The notes below the pieces were generated by a model. That model had not been told where the DNA came from and made no database searches. It was given only the letters and a program-made list of their open reading frames with translations. Made by a program: the position numbers and the translations under genes. Shown in pieces: positions 37,195 through 44,559 of a DNA stretch of 64,000 nucleotides. This DNA comes from Maritimibacter sp. DP1N21-5. GTDB taxonomy: Bacteria > Pseudomonadota > Alphaproteobacteria > Rhodobacterales > Rhodobacteraceae. The stretch spans positions 1,612,001 to 1,676,000 of the forward strand of contig NZ_JAHUZF010000006.1 in the NCBI RefSeq assembly GCF_019218295.1, written 5' to 3'. Numbering within the stretch: the first letter of the stretch is position 1; every line of letters begins with the position of its first letter.

Positions 37195-37896
37195 ATGAGA
37201 GCATTCGTAGTCCTGACGCTTGTCCTGCTCGCTACGGTATCGGCGCGATCCGCCGAGGCCAATCCGCTCGATCGCTGGCGCGTCTCCTGCGGGGCGGATG
37301 CCGGGTCCATCAGCGGCTCGGGCGGCAACTGGACCTTCCGCACAAGCAGCAATCATTGTGACGGCGGCATCTTCAAGCAACGCGCCGAGATCGCTTCGGA
37401 CAAGATCGCGCCCTCGCACAGGGGCACCTACCGGTTCAGCACGACGCTGTCGCTCGCTTCGCCCTCGTCAGAGACGCTGACACTCTTTCAGATCCACGAC
37501 GGTCGCCTCGGCTGCGGGCCGCCCCTCATGGTGCGGCTCGGGGCCGACAACCGGCTTTTCGTCACCGGCGACTACAAGATCGGCACGCAACCGGGGGAAA
37601 ACTGCGTGCGCGACGTGCTGTCGTCCACGGGGAAATCATCCGCGCGGCTGCCGCGTGACGGGAGCGCGCATGACTTCGCGGTGATCCTCGACTTCGACGG
37701 GCAGAGTGGCTTTCGCGTCTTCTTTTATCTCGACGGTGCGCTTCAGCTGAGCGGGCAATACCGCGTGTCCGACGATCCGAGGCTCTTCCGGTCACAGCAT
37801 TTCTACTTCAAGCACGGGGTCTATTCGCAAGACGTCGTTCCCTACGAGATGTCCTCGCGCGGGCTTCGGGTGGACAAGGTGCAACTCGCCCAATGA
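37195..37896 (+). CDS. secreted PL7-like polysaccharide lyase candidate
   Basis: A 233-residue protein with a signal peptide (MRAFVVLTLVLLATVSARSAEA). The mature part looks like a jelly-roll lyase: QRAEIAS (near 60; cf. RxE of PL7), LFQIHDG (near 92; QIH motif) and HFYFKHGVYSQD (near 205; cf. YFKxGxYxQ of alginate lyases). The order and spacing of these three motifs follow PL7. The strand-A3 motif deviates (RAEIA in place of RSEL), so the substrate could be another uronic-acid polymer. Start at 37195 gives a normal signal peptide. No alginate-use genes are beside it. Confidence 0.6.
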   Translation: MRAFVVLTLVLLATVSARSAEANPLDRWRVSCGADAGSISGSGGNWTFRTSSNHCDGGIFKQRAEIASDKIAPSHRGTYRFSTTLSLASPSSETLTLFQIHDGRLGCGPPLMVRLGADNRLFVTGDYKIGTQPGENCVRDVLSSTGKSSARLPRDGSAHDFAVILDFDGQSGFRVFFYLDGALQLSGQYRVSDDPRLFRSQHFYFKHGVYSQDVVPYEMSSRGLRVDKVQLAQ

Positions 37897-38060
37897 CGCG
37901 AGCCGCCTGCGGCACGCCGCCGCAGGGGTTGATTCCCCCGGGCCATGCGCCATTCCCGGTGAAACCCCGAAATCCGCAGATGAAAGGCGGATTTCCAAGC
38001 CTGCGACCAAAGTCCGAAATGCTGCTCAGGCCCCTGCAAAACATGCAGAAAAATGAACAT

Positions 38061-38074
38061 TTGATCTCGGTCAA
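38061..38074. promoter_or_regulatory. FNR/CRP-type box upstream of ctaD
   Basis: TTGAT-CTCG-GTCAA has one mismatch to the FNR consensus TTGAT-N4-ATCAA. It lies 122 bp upstream of the ctaD start, and FnrL/FnrP control of terminal oxidases is known in Rhodobacter and Paracoccus. Confidence 0.65.
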
Positions 38075-38119
38075 CATTGCCCTGCGCGAATTGTCGCAGT
38101 AAAAGCCGCTTAATTTCGG

Positions 38120-38137
38120 GCATGATGTGAATCATGC
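38120..38137. promoter_or_regulatory. perfect 18-nt dyad upstream of ctaD
   Basis: GCATGAT-GTGA-ATCATGC, 7-nt arms, 58 bp before the ctaD start. It is a candidate operator for an unidentified regulator, and it could also fold in the leader mRNA. The remainder of the gap 37897-38195 holds no gene; a weak -35/-10 pair (TTGCCC at 38077, TAAAAG at 38100) lies between the FNR-type box and this dyad. Confidence 0.5.
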
Positions 38138-38195
38138 ACGGGAAGGGAGCTAAGGTTCCGGCCCTGTCGGGATCGAGCAAGAAAGGGAGACCTTC

Positions 38196-39869
38196 ATGGC
38201 GGACGCAGCCATTCACGGTCATGAACACCACGACGATCGCGGGTTTTTCACCCGCTGGTTCATGTCCACCAACCACAAGGATATCGGTATCCTCTACCTG
38301 ATCACTTCGGCGATTGTCGGTCTGATCTCGGTGAGCTTCACGGTGCTGATGCGCCTCGAACTCATGGACCCCGGTGTCCAGCACATGTGCCTCGAAGGCT
38401 TCCGCCTCTTCACGGATGCAAGCGCGGAGTGCACGCCCAACGGTCACTTCTGGAACGTGATGATCACCTACCACGGTGTGCTCATGATGTTCTTCGTCGT
38501 GATCCCGGCGCTCTTCGGCGGTTTCGGCAACTACTTCATGCCGCTGCAGATCGGTGCGCCGGACATGGCGTTCCCGCGGATGAACAACCTGTCCTTCTGG
38601 CTCTATGTCACGGGCACGGCGCTTGGCGTGGCCTCGCTCCTGTCGCCGGGTGGCAACGACCAGCTCGGCTCGGGCGTGGGCTGGGTGCTCTACCCGCCGC
38701 TGTCCACCACCGAGGGCGGCTATTCGATGGACCTCGCGATCTTCGCGGTCCACGTCTCGGGTGCCTCGTCGATCCTAGGCGCGATCAACATGATTACCAC
38801 CTTCCTCAACATGCGTGCCCCCGGCATGACCATGTTCAAGGTGCCGCTCTTCGCCTGGTCGATCTTCGTGACCGCCTGGCTCATCCTGCTCGCCCTGCCC
38901 GTTCTGGCCGGCGCGATCACCATGCTGCTCATGGACCGCAACTTCGGGACGACCTTCTTCGACCCGTCGGGCGGCGGTGACCCGATCCTCTACCAGCACA
39001 TCCTGTGGTTCTTCGGCCACCCGGAGGTGTACATCGTGGTCCTCCCGGGCTTTGGCCTCGTGTCCCACGTCTTCGCGACCTTCGCCAAGAAACCGATCTT
39101 CGGCTACCTGCCGATGGTCTGGGCGCTGATCGCCATCGGTGTCATCGGCTTCGTCGTCTGGGCGCACCACATGTACACCGTGGGCATGTCGCTCCAGCAG
39201 CAGTCCTACTTCATGCTCGCCACGATGGTCATCGCGGTGCCGACCGGCATCAAGATCTTCTCGTGGATCGCGACCATGTGGGGCGGTTCGGTCGAGTTCA
39301 AGACGCCGATGCTCTTTGCCTTCGGCTTCCTGTTCCTCTTCACCGTGGGCGGTGTGACCGGCGTCGTCCTGAGCCAGGCTGGCGTGGACCGCGTCTATCA
39401 CGACACCTACTACGTCGTGGCGCACTTCCACTACACCATGTCGATGGGCGCGGCCTTCACCATCTTCGCGGGCTGCTACTACTGGGTCGGCAAGATGTCG
39501 GGCCGTCAGTATCCGGAATGGGCGGGCAAACTGCACTTCTGGCTGTTCTTCATCGGCGTGAACATCACGTTCTTCCCGCAGCACTTCCTTGGCCGTCAGG
39601 GCATGCCGCGCCGTTACATCGACTACCCGGAGGCCTTCGCCTACTGGAACCACATCTCGTCGATGGGTGCTTTCCTGTCCTTCGCCTCGTTCATCCTGTT
39701 CTTCGCGATCATGATCTACACGGTCTTCGCCGGCCGTCGCGTGACCGAGAACAACTACTGGAACGAATACGCGGACACGCTGGAATGGACCCTGCCCTCG
39801 CCGCCGCCGGAGCACACCTTCGAGCAGCTCCCGAAGCGTGAGGACTGGGACAAGTCGCACGCTCACTAA
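38196..39869 (+). CDS. ctaD: aa3-type cytochrome c oxidase subunit I
   Basis: Heme-copper core subunit that reduces oxygen to water and pumps protons. 557 residues with twelve expected helices. Visible are [10 protein letters not shown] (heme a ligand), [12 protein letters not shown] (D-channel Asp), [15 protein letters not shown] (CuB His with the cross-linked Tyr), WAHHMYTVG (CuB His pair), VPTGIKIF (K-channel Lys) and [12 protein letters not shown] (heme ligands). All key residues of A-type oxidases are present. ctaC, ctaE and assembly genes are not adjacent, as in Rhodobacter, where ctaD stands alone. AGGGAGACCTTC precedes the ATG. Confidence 0.98.
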   Translation: MADAAIHGHEHHDDRGFFTRWFMSTNHKDIGILYLITSAIVGLISVSFTVLMRLELMDPGVQHMCLEGFRLFTDASAECTPNGHFWNVMITYHGVLMMFFVVIPALFGGFGNYFMPLQIGAPDMAFPRMNNLSFWLYVTGTALGVASLLSPGGNDQLGSGVGWVLYPPLSTTEGGYSMDLAIFAVHVSGASSILGAINMITTFLNMRAPGMTMFKVPLFAWSIFVTAWLILLALPVLAGAITMLLMDRNFGTTFFDPSGGGDPILYQHILWFFGHPEVYIVVLPGFGLVSHVFATFAKKPIFGYLPMVWALIAIGVIGFVVWAHHMYTVGMSLQQQSYFMLATMVIAVPTGIKIFSWIATMWGGSVEFKTPMLFAFGFLFLFTVGGVTGVVLSQAGVDRVYHDTYYVVAHFHYTMSMGAAFTIFAGCYYWVGKMSGRQYPEWAGKLHFWLFFIGVNITFFPQHFLGRQGMPRRYIDYPEAFAYWNHISSMGAFLSFASFILFFAIMIYTVFAGRRVTENNYWNEYADTLEWTLPSPPPEHTFEQLPKREDWDKSHAH

Positions 39870-39894
39870 GGGGCGCGGGATTTGACAGACAGTG

Positions 39895-39923
39895 GGGCCC
39901 CGGTGGAAACGCCGGGGCCCTTT
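39895..39923 (+). terminator. hairpin terminator after ctaD
   Basis: 9-bp GC-rich stem (39895-39903 with 39912-39920), 8-nt loop, then TTTG. It ends 15 bp before the next gene. The short T run makes it weaker than the others in the window. Confidence 0.7.
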
Positions 39924-39937
39924 GCTTGAGAGACACC

Positions 39938-40420
39938 ATGATCACACCGCTTGCCCTCCTCCTGATCCTGCTTCCTCCCGCCATCGTCCAGTGGCGCGGC
40001 GGGCGGGCGGTCCTGATCATGGTGGCGGGGCTTCTGGGTCTCTGGCTCTTTGCGTTGGCACTCTGGGCCGTCGCAGCGGGGATCTGGCCCTTCTCGCGCG
40101 CGGAGGTCGTGATCGACAGCTACCATGTCGTCGCGCAGTGGCGCTATGTGGCGAGCCTGGGCACGGTGGTTCTCTTCGTCCTCGCGGGCCAGTTCGTGAA
40201 GGAACGGCACGGCGCGGAGGACCGGCGCACGACACTCGTGCTTTTCTGGCTTCTCCTGTTCGCCATGGCCGCGATCCTGTCCCCGCTCACTGCACCGTCG
40301 AGCGGCCTGACCGCCATCCTGTCGGAGACGGGGGCCTTTGTCGCGCTTGCCGGGATCATCGGACTTGTCCATGTCATCCTTTTGCGCCCGGCCCTGCGCT
40401 GGATCAGGGGAAGTCACTGA
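39938..40420 (+). CDS. small integral membrane protein, unknown
   Basis: A 160-residue protein made mostly of four hydrophobic segments (about 3-20, 26-50, 68-86, 101-120, with another near 130-150). No family is recognised. The ATG at 39938 is chosen over an upstream one at 39926 because GAGAG precedes it. Its stop overlaps the start of the DUF2244 gene (TGATG), so both are made from one mRNA, downstream of ctaD. A role beside cytochrome oxidase is only suggested by position. Confidence 0.72.
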   Translation: MITPLALLLILLPPAIVQWRGGRAVLIMVAGLLGLWLFALALWAVAAGIWPFSRAEVVIDSYHVVAQWRYVASLGTVVLFVLAGQFVKERHGAEDRRTTLVLFWLLLFAMAAILSPLTAPSSGLTAILSETGAFVALAGIIGLVHVILLRPALRWIRGSH

Positions 40421-40971
40421 TGCCCTATGAATGGATCCTACACATCGACCACCCCCCCGCCCCGGACGCACCGGGCCGGGACGAAGGCGGTGCGCCCATT
40501 GCCGAGGTTCACCTTTGGCCGTTCCGCAGCCTGCCGAAACGCGGCTTCGCCTTCGCCATCGGCTTCGCTTACGTGATGTTCCTGATCCCGCTCTCGGCCT
40601 TCGTCGGCACCGCGGCGCTCTGGTGGCTCCTGGGACCGGGGCTCATCGCGATCTTCGGGCTGTGGTGGTTCATCGGAAAGAGCTACCGCGATGGCGAAAT
40701 CCTGGAACAGCTGGTGATCTGGCCGGACATGATACGCCTCACGCGGGACGGACCGCGCCGGGCCCATGCAGAGTGGGAGGCGAACCCGCATTGGGTAAGT
40801 GTCGGACGCCATGCGAACGGCCCGGTGAAGGACTATGTGACACTCAAGGGCGGCGGGCGCGAGGTCGAGATCGGGGCCTTCCTGCACGAGGACGAGCGTC
40901 CGAAGCTCTTCGAGGAACTGGAACGGGCGCTGGTCCTCGCCAAGTCGCGCCGGGTGACCACCGACGGCTGA
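40420..40971 (+). CDS. DUF2244 domain membrane protein
   Basis: A 183-residue protein of DUF2244 type, common in alphaproteobacteria and often near cytochrome oxidase genes. An N-terminal cytoplasmic-like part (HLWPFRSLPKRGF) leads to two close transmembrane segments (about 44-68 and 70-85, with FGLWWFIGKSYRDGE), then a C-terminal part with LVIWPDMIRLTR, WVSVGRHANG and VEIGAFLHEDERPKL. No biochemical function is established. It is coupled to the preceding membrane gene. Confidence 0.85.
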   Translation: MPYEWILHIDHPPAPDAPGRDEGGAPIAEVHLWPFRSLPKRGFAFAIGFAYVMFLIPLSAFVGTAALWWLLGPGLIAIFGLWWFIGKSYRDGEILEQLVIWPDMIRLTRDGPRRAHAEWEANPHWVSVGRHANGPVKDYVTLKGGGREVEIGAFLHEDERPKLFEELERALVLAKSRRVTTDG

Positions 40972-40987
40972 GTGCCGTCGTGTGTCC

Positions 40988-42472
40988 CTAGTGCCCCATC
41001 GGCCCGGCGCCCGGCACCATGTCCGGCGGACGGCGCACGAAGAACCCGGCGACCAGCATCAGGAGCGACGCAATCGCGCCCACCATAAAGCCCGCCGACA
41101 GCCCCTCGGACAGCGCGTGGGCCTGATCCAGCCCCTCGGAAAGGCCGGAGGCGGTGACCACCGACATGATCGAAACGAAAAGCGCGATCCCGGCGGCGCC
41201 TGCCACCTGTTGCACGGTGCCGATGACCGCCGAGCCGTGGGAATAGAGGTCGGACGGCAGGGACCCGAGCGACGAGGTGAAGAGCGGCGTGAACATGAAC
41301 GCGAGCCCCGCCGATAGGATGATATGCGCCGCCAGCACCATGGGCACACCGGTCTCGGGCGTGAAGGTCACCATGAGCCAGAGCGCGACGCTGACCGCCG
41401 TCGCCCCCGGAATGACCAGCTTGCGCGCCCCGTGGGCGTCGAATAGCCGACCGACGAGCGGGGCCAGCAGCCCCATGAGCAGACCACCGGGCAGCAGCAT
41501 GAGCCCGGCTTGCAGGGGCTCCATCCCGAGGACGTTCTGCATGTAGATCGGCAACAGGATGATCATTCCGAAGAGCGCCATCATGGCGAGGCCCATCATC
41601 ACGACCGCGACGGTGAAGATCTTGTGCCGGAAGGTGCGCAGATCGAGGAGCGCGCGGTCCTTGGGGCCAAGCGCGATCTGTCGCAGCAGAAAGGCGACGA
41701 GCACCACGCCACCCACAGCCAGCGGCACCCAGAGCGGAAGCCCACCGCCCTCGCCATGGCCCTCGCCGATGGTGGACAGACCATAGACGAGCCCGCCGAA
41801 CCCCACCGCGGCCAGTGGCACCGACAGGATGTCGAGCGGCACGCGCCGGGGCTCGGTTACATTGACGAGCTTGGCATAGCCCAGCGCGAGCGCGCCAAGC
41901 CCGATGGGCAGCACGAGCCAGAACATCCAGCGCCAGTCGAGCAGGTTGAGGATGATCCCGGAAATCGTCGGGCCGATGGCGGGCGCGACCGAAATGACGA
42001 TCGAGATATTGCCCATCGTCTTGCCCCGGCTCTCGGGCGGCACGAGCGTCATGATCGTCGTCATGAGCAGCGGCATCATGATCGCGGTTCCGCAGGCCTG
42101 AACGACGCGACCCATCACAAGCGCAGGCAAGCCGGGCGCGAGCGCACACAGGAGCGTGCCAAACGAGAAGAAGGACAGCGCGGTGATGAAGACGGTACGT
42201 GTGTGGAATCGCTGAATGAGGAACCCCGTAATCGGGATCACGACGGCCATCGTCAGGAGGAAGGCGGTCGTCAGCCACTGCGCCGCGCTCGCCGTCACGT
42301 CGAGATCGACCATGAGCCGCGGCAGCGCTACCGACATGATCGTCTCGTTGAGGATCATGGTGAAGGTCGACACCAGCAAGAGCCCGATCACCAGCCGGTT
42401 GCGGGCCGAATGGTCGGTGCCTTCGGGCAATAGGGGTGTGTCGGCTCCGGGGAGCACTGCGGTATTGGACAT
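40988..42472 (-). CDS. DHA2-family MFS drug exporter
   Basis: A 494-residue transporter of the EmrB/QacA type, expected to have 14 transmembrane helices and to use the proton gradient to export drugs or metabolites. Visible are the motif C-like segment (APAIGPTISGIIL), GRVVQACGTAIMMPL, and LPRLMVDLDVTASAAQWLTTAFLL near the first loops. The start at 42472 (MSNTAVLPG) has GAGG upstream; the longer frame to 42541 is unlikely. No MFP (EmrA) or regulator gene is adjacent, so the substrate is open. It converges on the DUF2244 gene, 16 bp apart. Confidence 0.9.
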   Translation of the reverse strand: MSNTAVLPGADTPLLPEGTDHSARNRLVIGLLLVSTFTMILNETIMSVALPRLMVDLDVTASAAQWLTTAFLLTMAVVIPITGFLIQRFHTRTVFITALSFFSFGTLLCALAPGLPALVMGRVVQACGTAIMMPLLMTTIMTLVPPESRGKTMGNISIVISVAPAIGPTISGIILNLLDWRWMFWLVLPIGLGALALGYAKLVNVTEPRRVPLDILSVPLAAVGFGGLVYGLSTIGEGHGEGGGLPLWVPLAVGGVVLVAFLLRQIALGPKDRALLDLRTFRHKIFTVAVVMMGLAMMALFGMIILLPIYMQNVLGMEPLQAGLMLLPGGLLMGLLAPLVGRLFDAHGARKLVIPGATAVSVALWLMVTFTPETGVPMVLAAHIILSAGLAFMFTPLFTSSLGSLPSDLYSHGSAVIGTVQQVAGAAGIALFVSIMSVVTASGLSEGLDQAHALSEGLSAGFMVGAIASLLMLVAGFFVRRPPDMVPGAGPMGH

Positions 42473-42597
42473 GCGACCTCGCTTCGCGGATCCGCCTGTG
42501 CCGGGGATTTGACCGCGCGGCCAAAATCCTCGCCCGGCCATGGCAAGTCAACCTGCATGGGTGCAGGGCAGCCATGCAGGGACTGTGCGGAAATGTG

Positions 42598-42632
42598 GGA
42601 AAAAGCGAAAAGATGCGCCCGAAGGCGCACCT
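42598..42632 (-). terminator. Rho-independent terminator after the yqeY-like gene
   Basis: On the minus strand a 9-bp stem (42624-42632 with 42611-42619), TTCG loop and TTTTCGCTTTTT tail, 12 bp past the stop codon. Confidence 0.92.
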
Positions 42633-42644
42633 CCTGCGCGGACG

Positions 42645-43097
42645 TCAGCCCAGACGGGCCTTCACCATGGGGCCGACCGCGCCGAAATCCATCTGGCCGG
42701 TGTAGCGCGCCTTGAGTGCGCCCATCACCTTGCCCATGTCGCGGATCGACGTCGCGCCCACGTCCTTGACGGCGGCATCCACGGCCGTCTCCACTTCCTT
42801 GTCCGACAGTTGCTTGGGCAGGAATTCCTCGATCACCTTGATCTCGGCGCGTTCCTTTTCCGCCAGTTCAAGCCGCCCGGCCTCTTCATAGGCCTTGGCG
42901 GATTCCTGACGCTGTTTCACCATCTTGCCGAGAATCCCGAGGATCATCTCGTCGGACAGGGTCTGGTCCTCGCCTTCGCCGCGGAGCGCGATTTCTCGGT
43001 CCTTGAGCGCCGCATTGATCAGACGGAGCGTGGACAGACGCTCCTTGTCCTGTTCCTTCATCGCCGTTTTGAGCGCTTCGCTCAGCCGGTTTCGCAT
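42645..43097 (-). CDS. GatB/YqeY domain protein
   Basis: A 150-residue protein of the YqeY family, related to the C-terminal tail domain of the amidotransferase subunit GatB. LRLINAALKDREIALRG and the final RDMGKVMGALKARYTGQMDFGAV segment are typical. It may bind tRNA-like structures, but a function is not firmly known. It is divergent from carA (224 bp), an arrangement I recall from other alphaproteobacteria. Confidence 0.92.
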   Translation of the reverse strand: MRNRLSEALKTAMKEQDKERLSTLRLINAALKDREIALRGEGEDQTLSDEMILGILGKMVKQRQESAKAYEEAGRLELAEKERAEIKVIEEFLPKQLSDKEVETAVDAAVKDVGATSIRDMGKVMGALKARYTGQMDFGAVGPMVKARLG

Positions 43098-43321
43098 GAA
43101 TAGCCTCTTGGGTTGCCTGGACGACCGCTGCCGCGGTTTTTCGTCACGAAGCCTCGAAACTACACCTTTGGCGCAGGGGAAACAAGCGCCGGTGACCCGC
43201 CGTCAATCCGCCGCTCCGCGCGTGGTCCGAAGGCCGTCCTGCCCCCTTGACGCTCCTGCGCCGCGCCCGTAGGTATCGCCCGATTTGCCCGCCGTCCATC
43301 CGCCGCTGCCAGAGGTGCCCC

Positions 43322-44479
43322 ATGTCCAAGAAACCGAAACCCACCGCCTGCCTCGTTCTCGCGGATGGCACCGTGTTCTATGGCAAGGGCTTCGGCGCCG
43401 TGGGCGAGACGACGGCGGAGTTGTGCTTCAACACCGCGATGACCGGCTACCAGGAGATCATGACGGACCCCTCCTATGCGGGGCAGGTCGTGACCTTCAC
43501 TTTCCCCCACATCGGCAATACCGGCGTGAACCCGGAAGACGACGAGACGCAGGACCCGGTCGCCGCCGGCATGGTGGTGAAATGGGACCCGACGGAGCCC
43601 TCGAACTGGCGCGCGGCCGAGGATCTCGCCGCCTGGCTCGCCAAGCGGGGCCGGATCGGGATCGGCGGGCTCGATACCAGGCGGCTGACCCGCGCGATCC
43701 GCCAGCAGGGTGCGCCCCATGTGGCATTGGCGCATGACCCCGACGGCAACTTCGACCTCGAGGCGCTGGTCGCCAAGGCGCGCAAGTTCCCCGGTCTGGT
43801 CGGGCTCGACCTCGCGCGCGACGTGACCTGTGCGCAGAGCTACCGCTGGGACGAGATGCGTTGGGCCTGGCCGGACGGGTTCCCAAAGCTCAAGGACGCC
43901 AAGCACAAGGTCGTGGCGATCGACTACGGTGCGAAGCGCAATATCCTGCGCTGCCTCGCCTCGGCGGGTTGCGATGTGACCGTGCTGCCCGCGACCGCCA
44001 CGGCGGAAGAGGTGCTGGCGCTCAACCCGGACGGGGTCTTCCTGTCCAATGGCCCGGGCGATCCGGCCGCCACGGGCAGCTACGCGGTGCCGATGATCCA
44101 GGAGGTGCTCAACACCACCGACCTGCCGATCTTCGGGATCTGCCTTGGCCACCAGATGCTGGCCCTCGCCTTGGGTGCCAAGACCATCAAGATGAACCAC
44201 GGCCACCACGGCGCGAACCACCCGGTCAAGGACAAGACCACGGGCAAGGTCGAGATCACCTCGATGAACCACGGCTTCACCGTGGACGCCCAGACGCTGC
44301 CCGACGGGGTGCAGGAGACGCATATCTCGCTCTTCGACGGGTCGAACTGCGGCATCGCCATGGACAACCGCCCGGTGTTCTCCGTGCAGTATCACCCCGA
44401 AGCCTCCCCCGGCCCGATGGACAGCTATTACCTCTTCGAGCGCTTCGCCGAGGCCATGGCGGCCCGGGCGACCGCCTGA
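43322..44479 (+). CDS. carA: carbamoyl-phosphate synthase small subunit
   Basis: Glutamine amidotransferase subunit feeding ammonia to CarB for arginine and pyrimidine synthesis. 385 residues, normal for the family. The N-terminal domain shows GEGxFG-like FGAVGETTAELCFNTAMTGYQEI, and the class I GATase domain has Cys in FGICLGHQ and His in QYHPEASPGP. The start at 43322 (MSKKPKPTACLVL) has GAGGTG upstream, and the open frame before it is not conserved. carB is not in the window. Confidence 0.97.
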   Translation: MSKKPKPTACLVLADGTVFYGKGFGAVGETTAELCFNTAMTGYQEIMTDPSYAGQVVTFTFPHIGNTGVNPEDDETQDPVAAGMVVKWDPTEPSNWRAAEDLAAWLAKRGRIGIGGLDTRRLTRAIRQQGAPHVALAHDPDGNFDLEALVAKARKFPGLVGLDLARDVTCAQSYRWDEMRWAWPDGFPKLKDAKHKVVAIDYGAKRNILRCLASAGCDVTVLPATATAEEVLALNPDGVFLSNGPGDPAATGSYAVPMIQEVLNTTDLPIFGICLGHQMLALALGAKTIKMNHGHHGANHPVKDKTTGKVEITSMNHGFTVDAQTLPDGVQETHISLFDGSNCGIAMDNRPVFSVQYHPEASPGPMDSYYLFERFAEAMAARATA

Positions 44480-44504
44480 GGCGTCTGCGGCTGAGGCAGC
44501 CATC

Positions 44505-44519
44505 TTAACCGATCGTTAA
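44505..44519. promoter_or_regulatory. perfect CtrA-type box upstream of the GT2 gene
   Basis: TTAA-N7-TTAA (TTAA at 44505-44508 and 44516-44519), the established CtrA recognition pattern, 41 bp before the glycosyltransferase start codon. In Rhodobacterales CtrA controls motility, gene transfer agent and c-di-GMP genes. Confidence 0.75.
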
Positions 44520-44559
44520 CCATCAGGGCGCAGTATATGCGCGACCTGCCGGAGCGATC

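Noticed and set aside
39904..39940. Upstream ATG at 39926 for the small membrane gene
   Set aside because: It sits next to the ctaD terminator hairpin and has a poorer ribosome site than the ATG at 39938.
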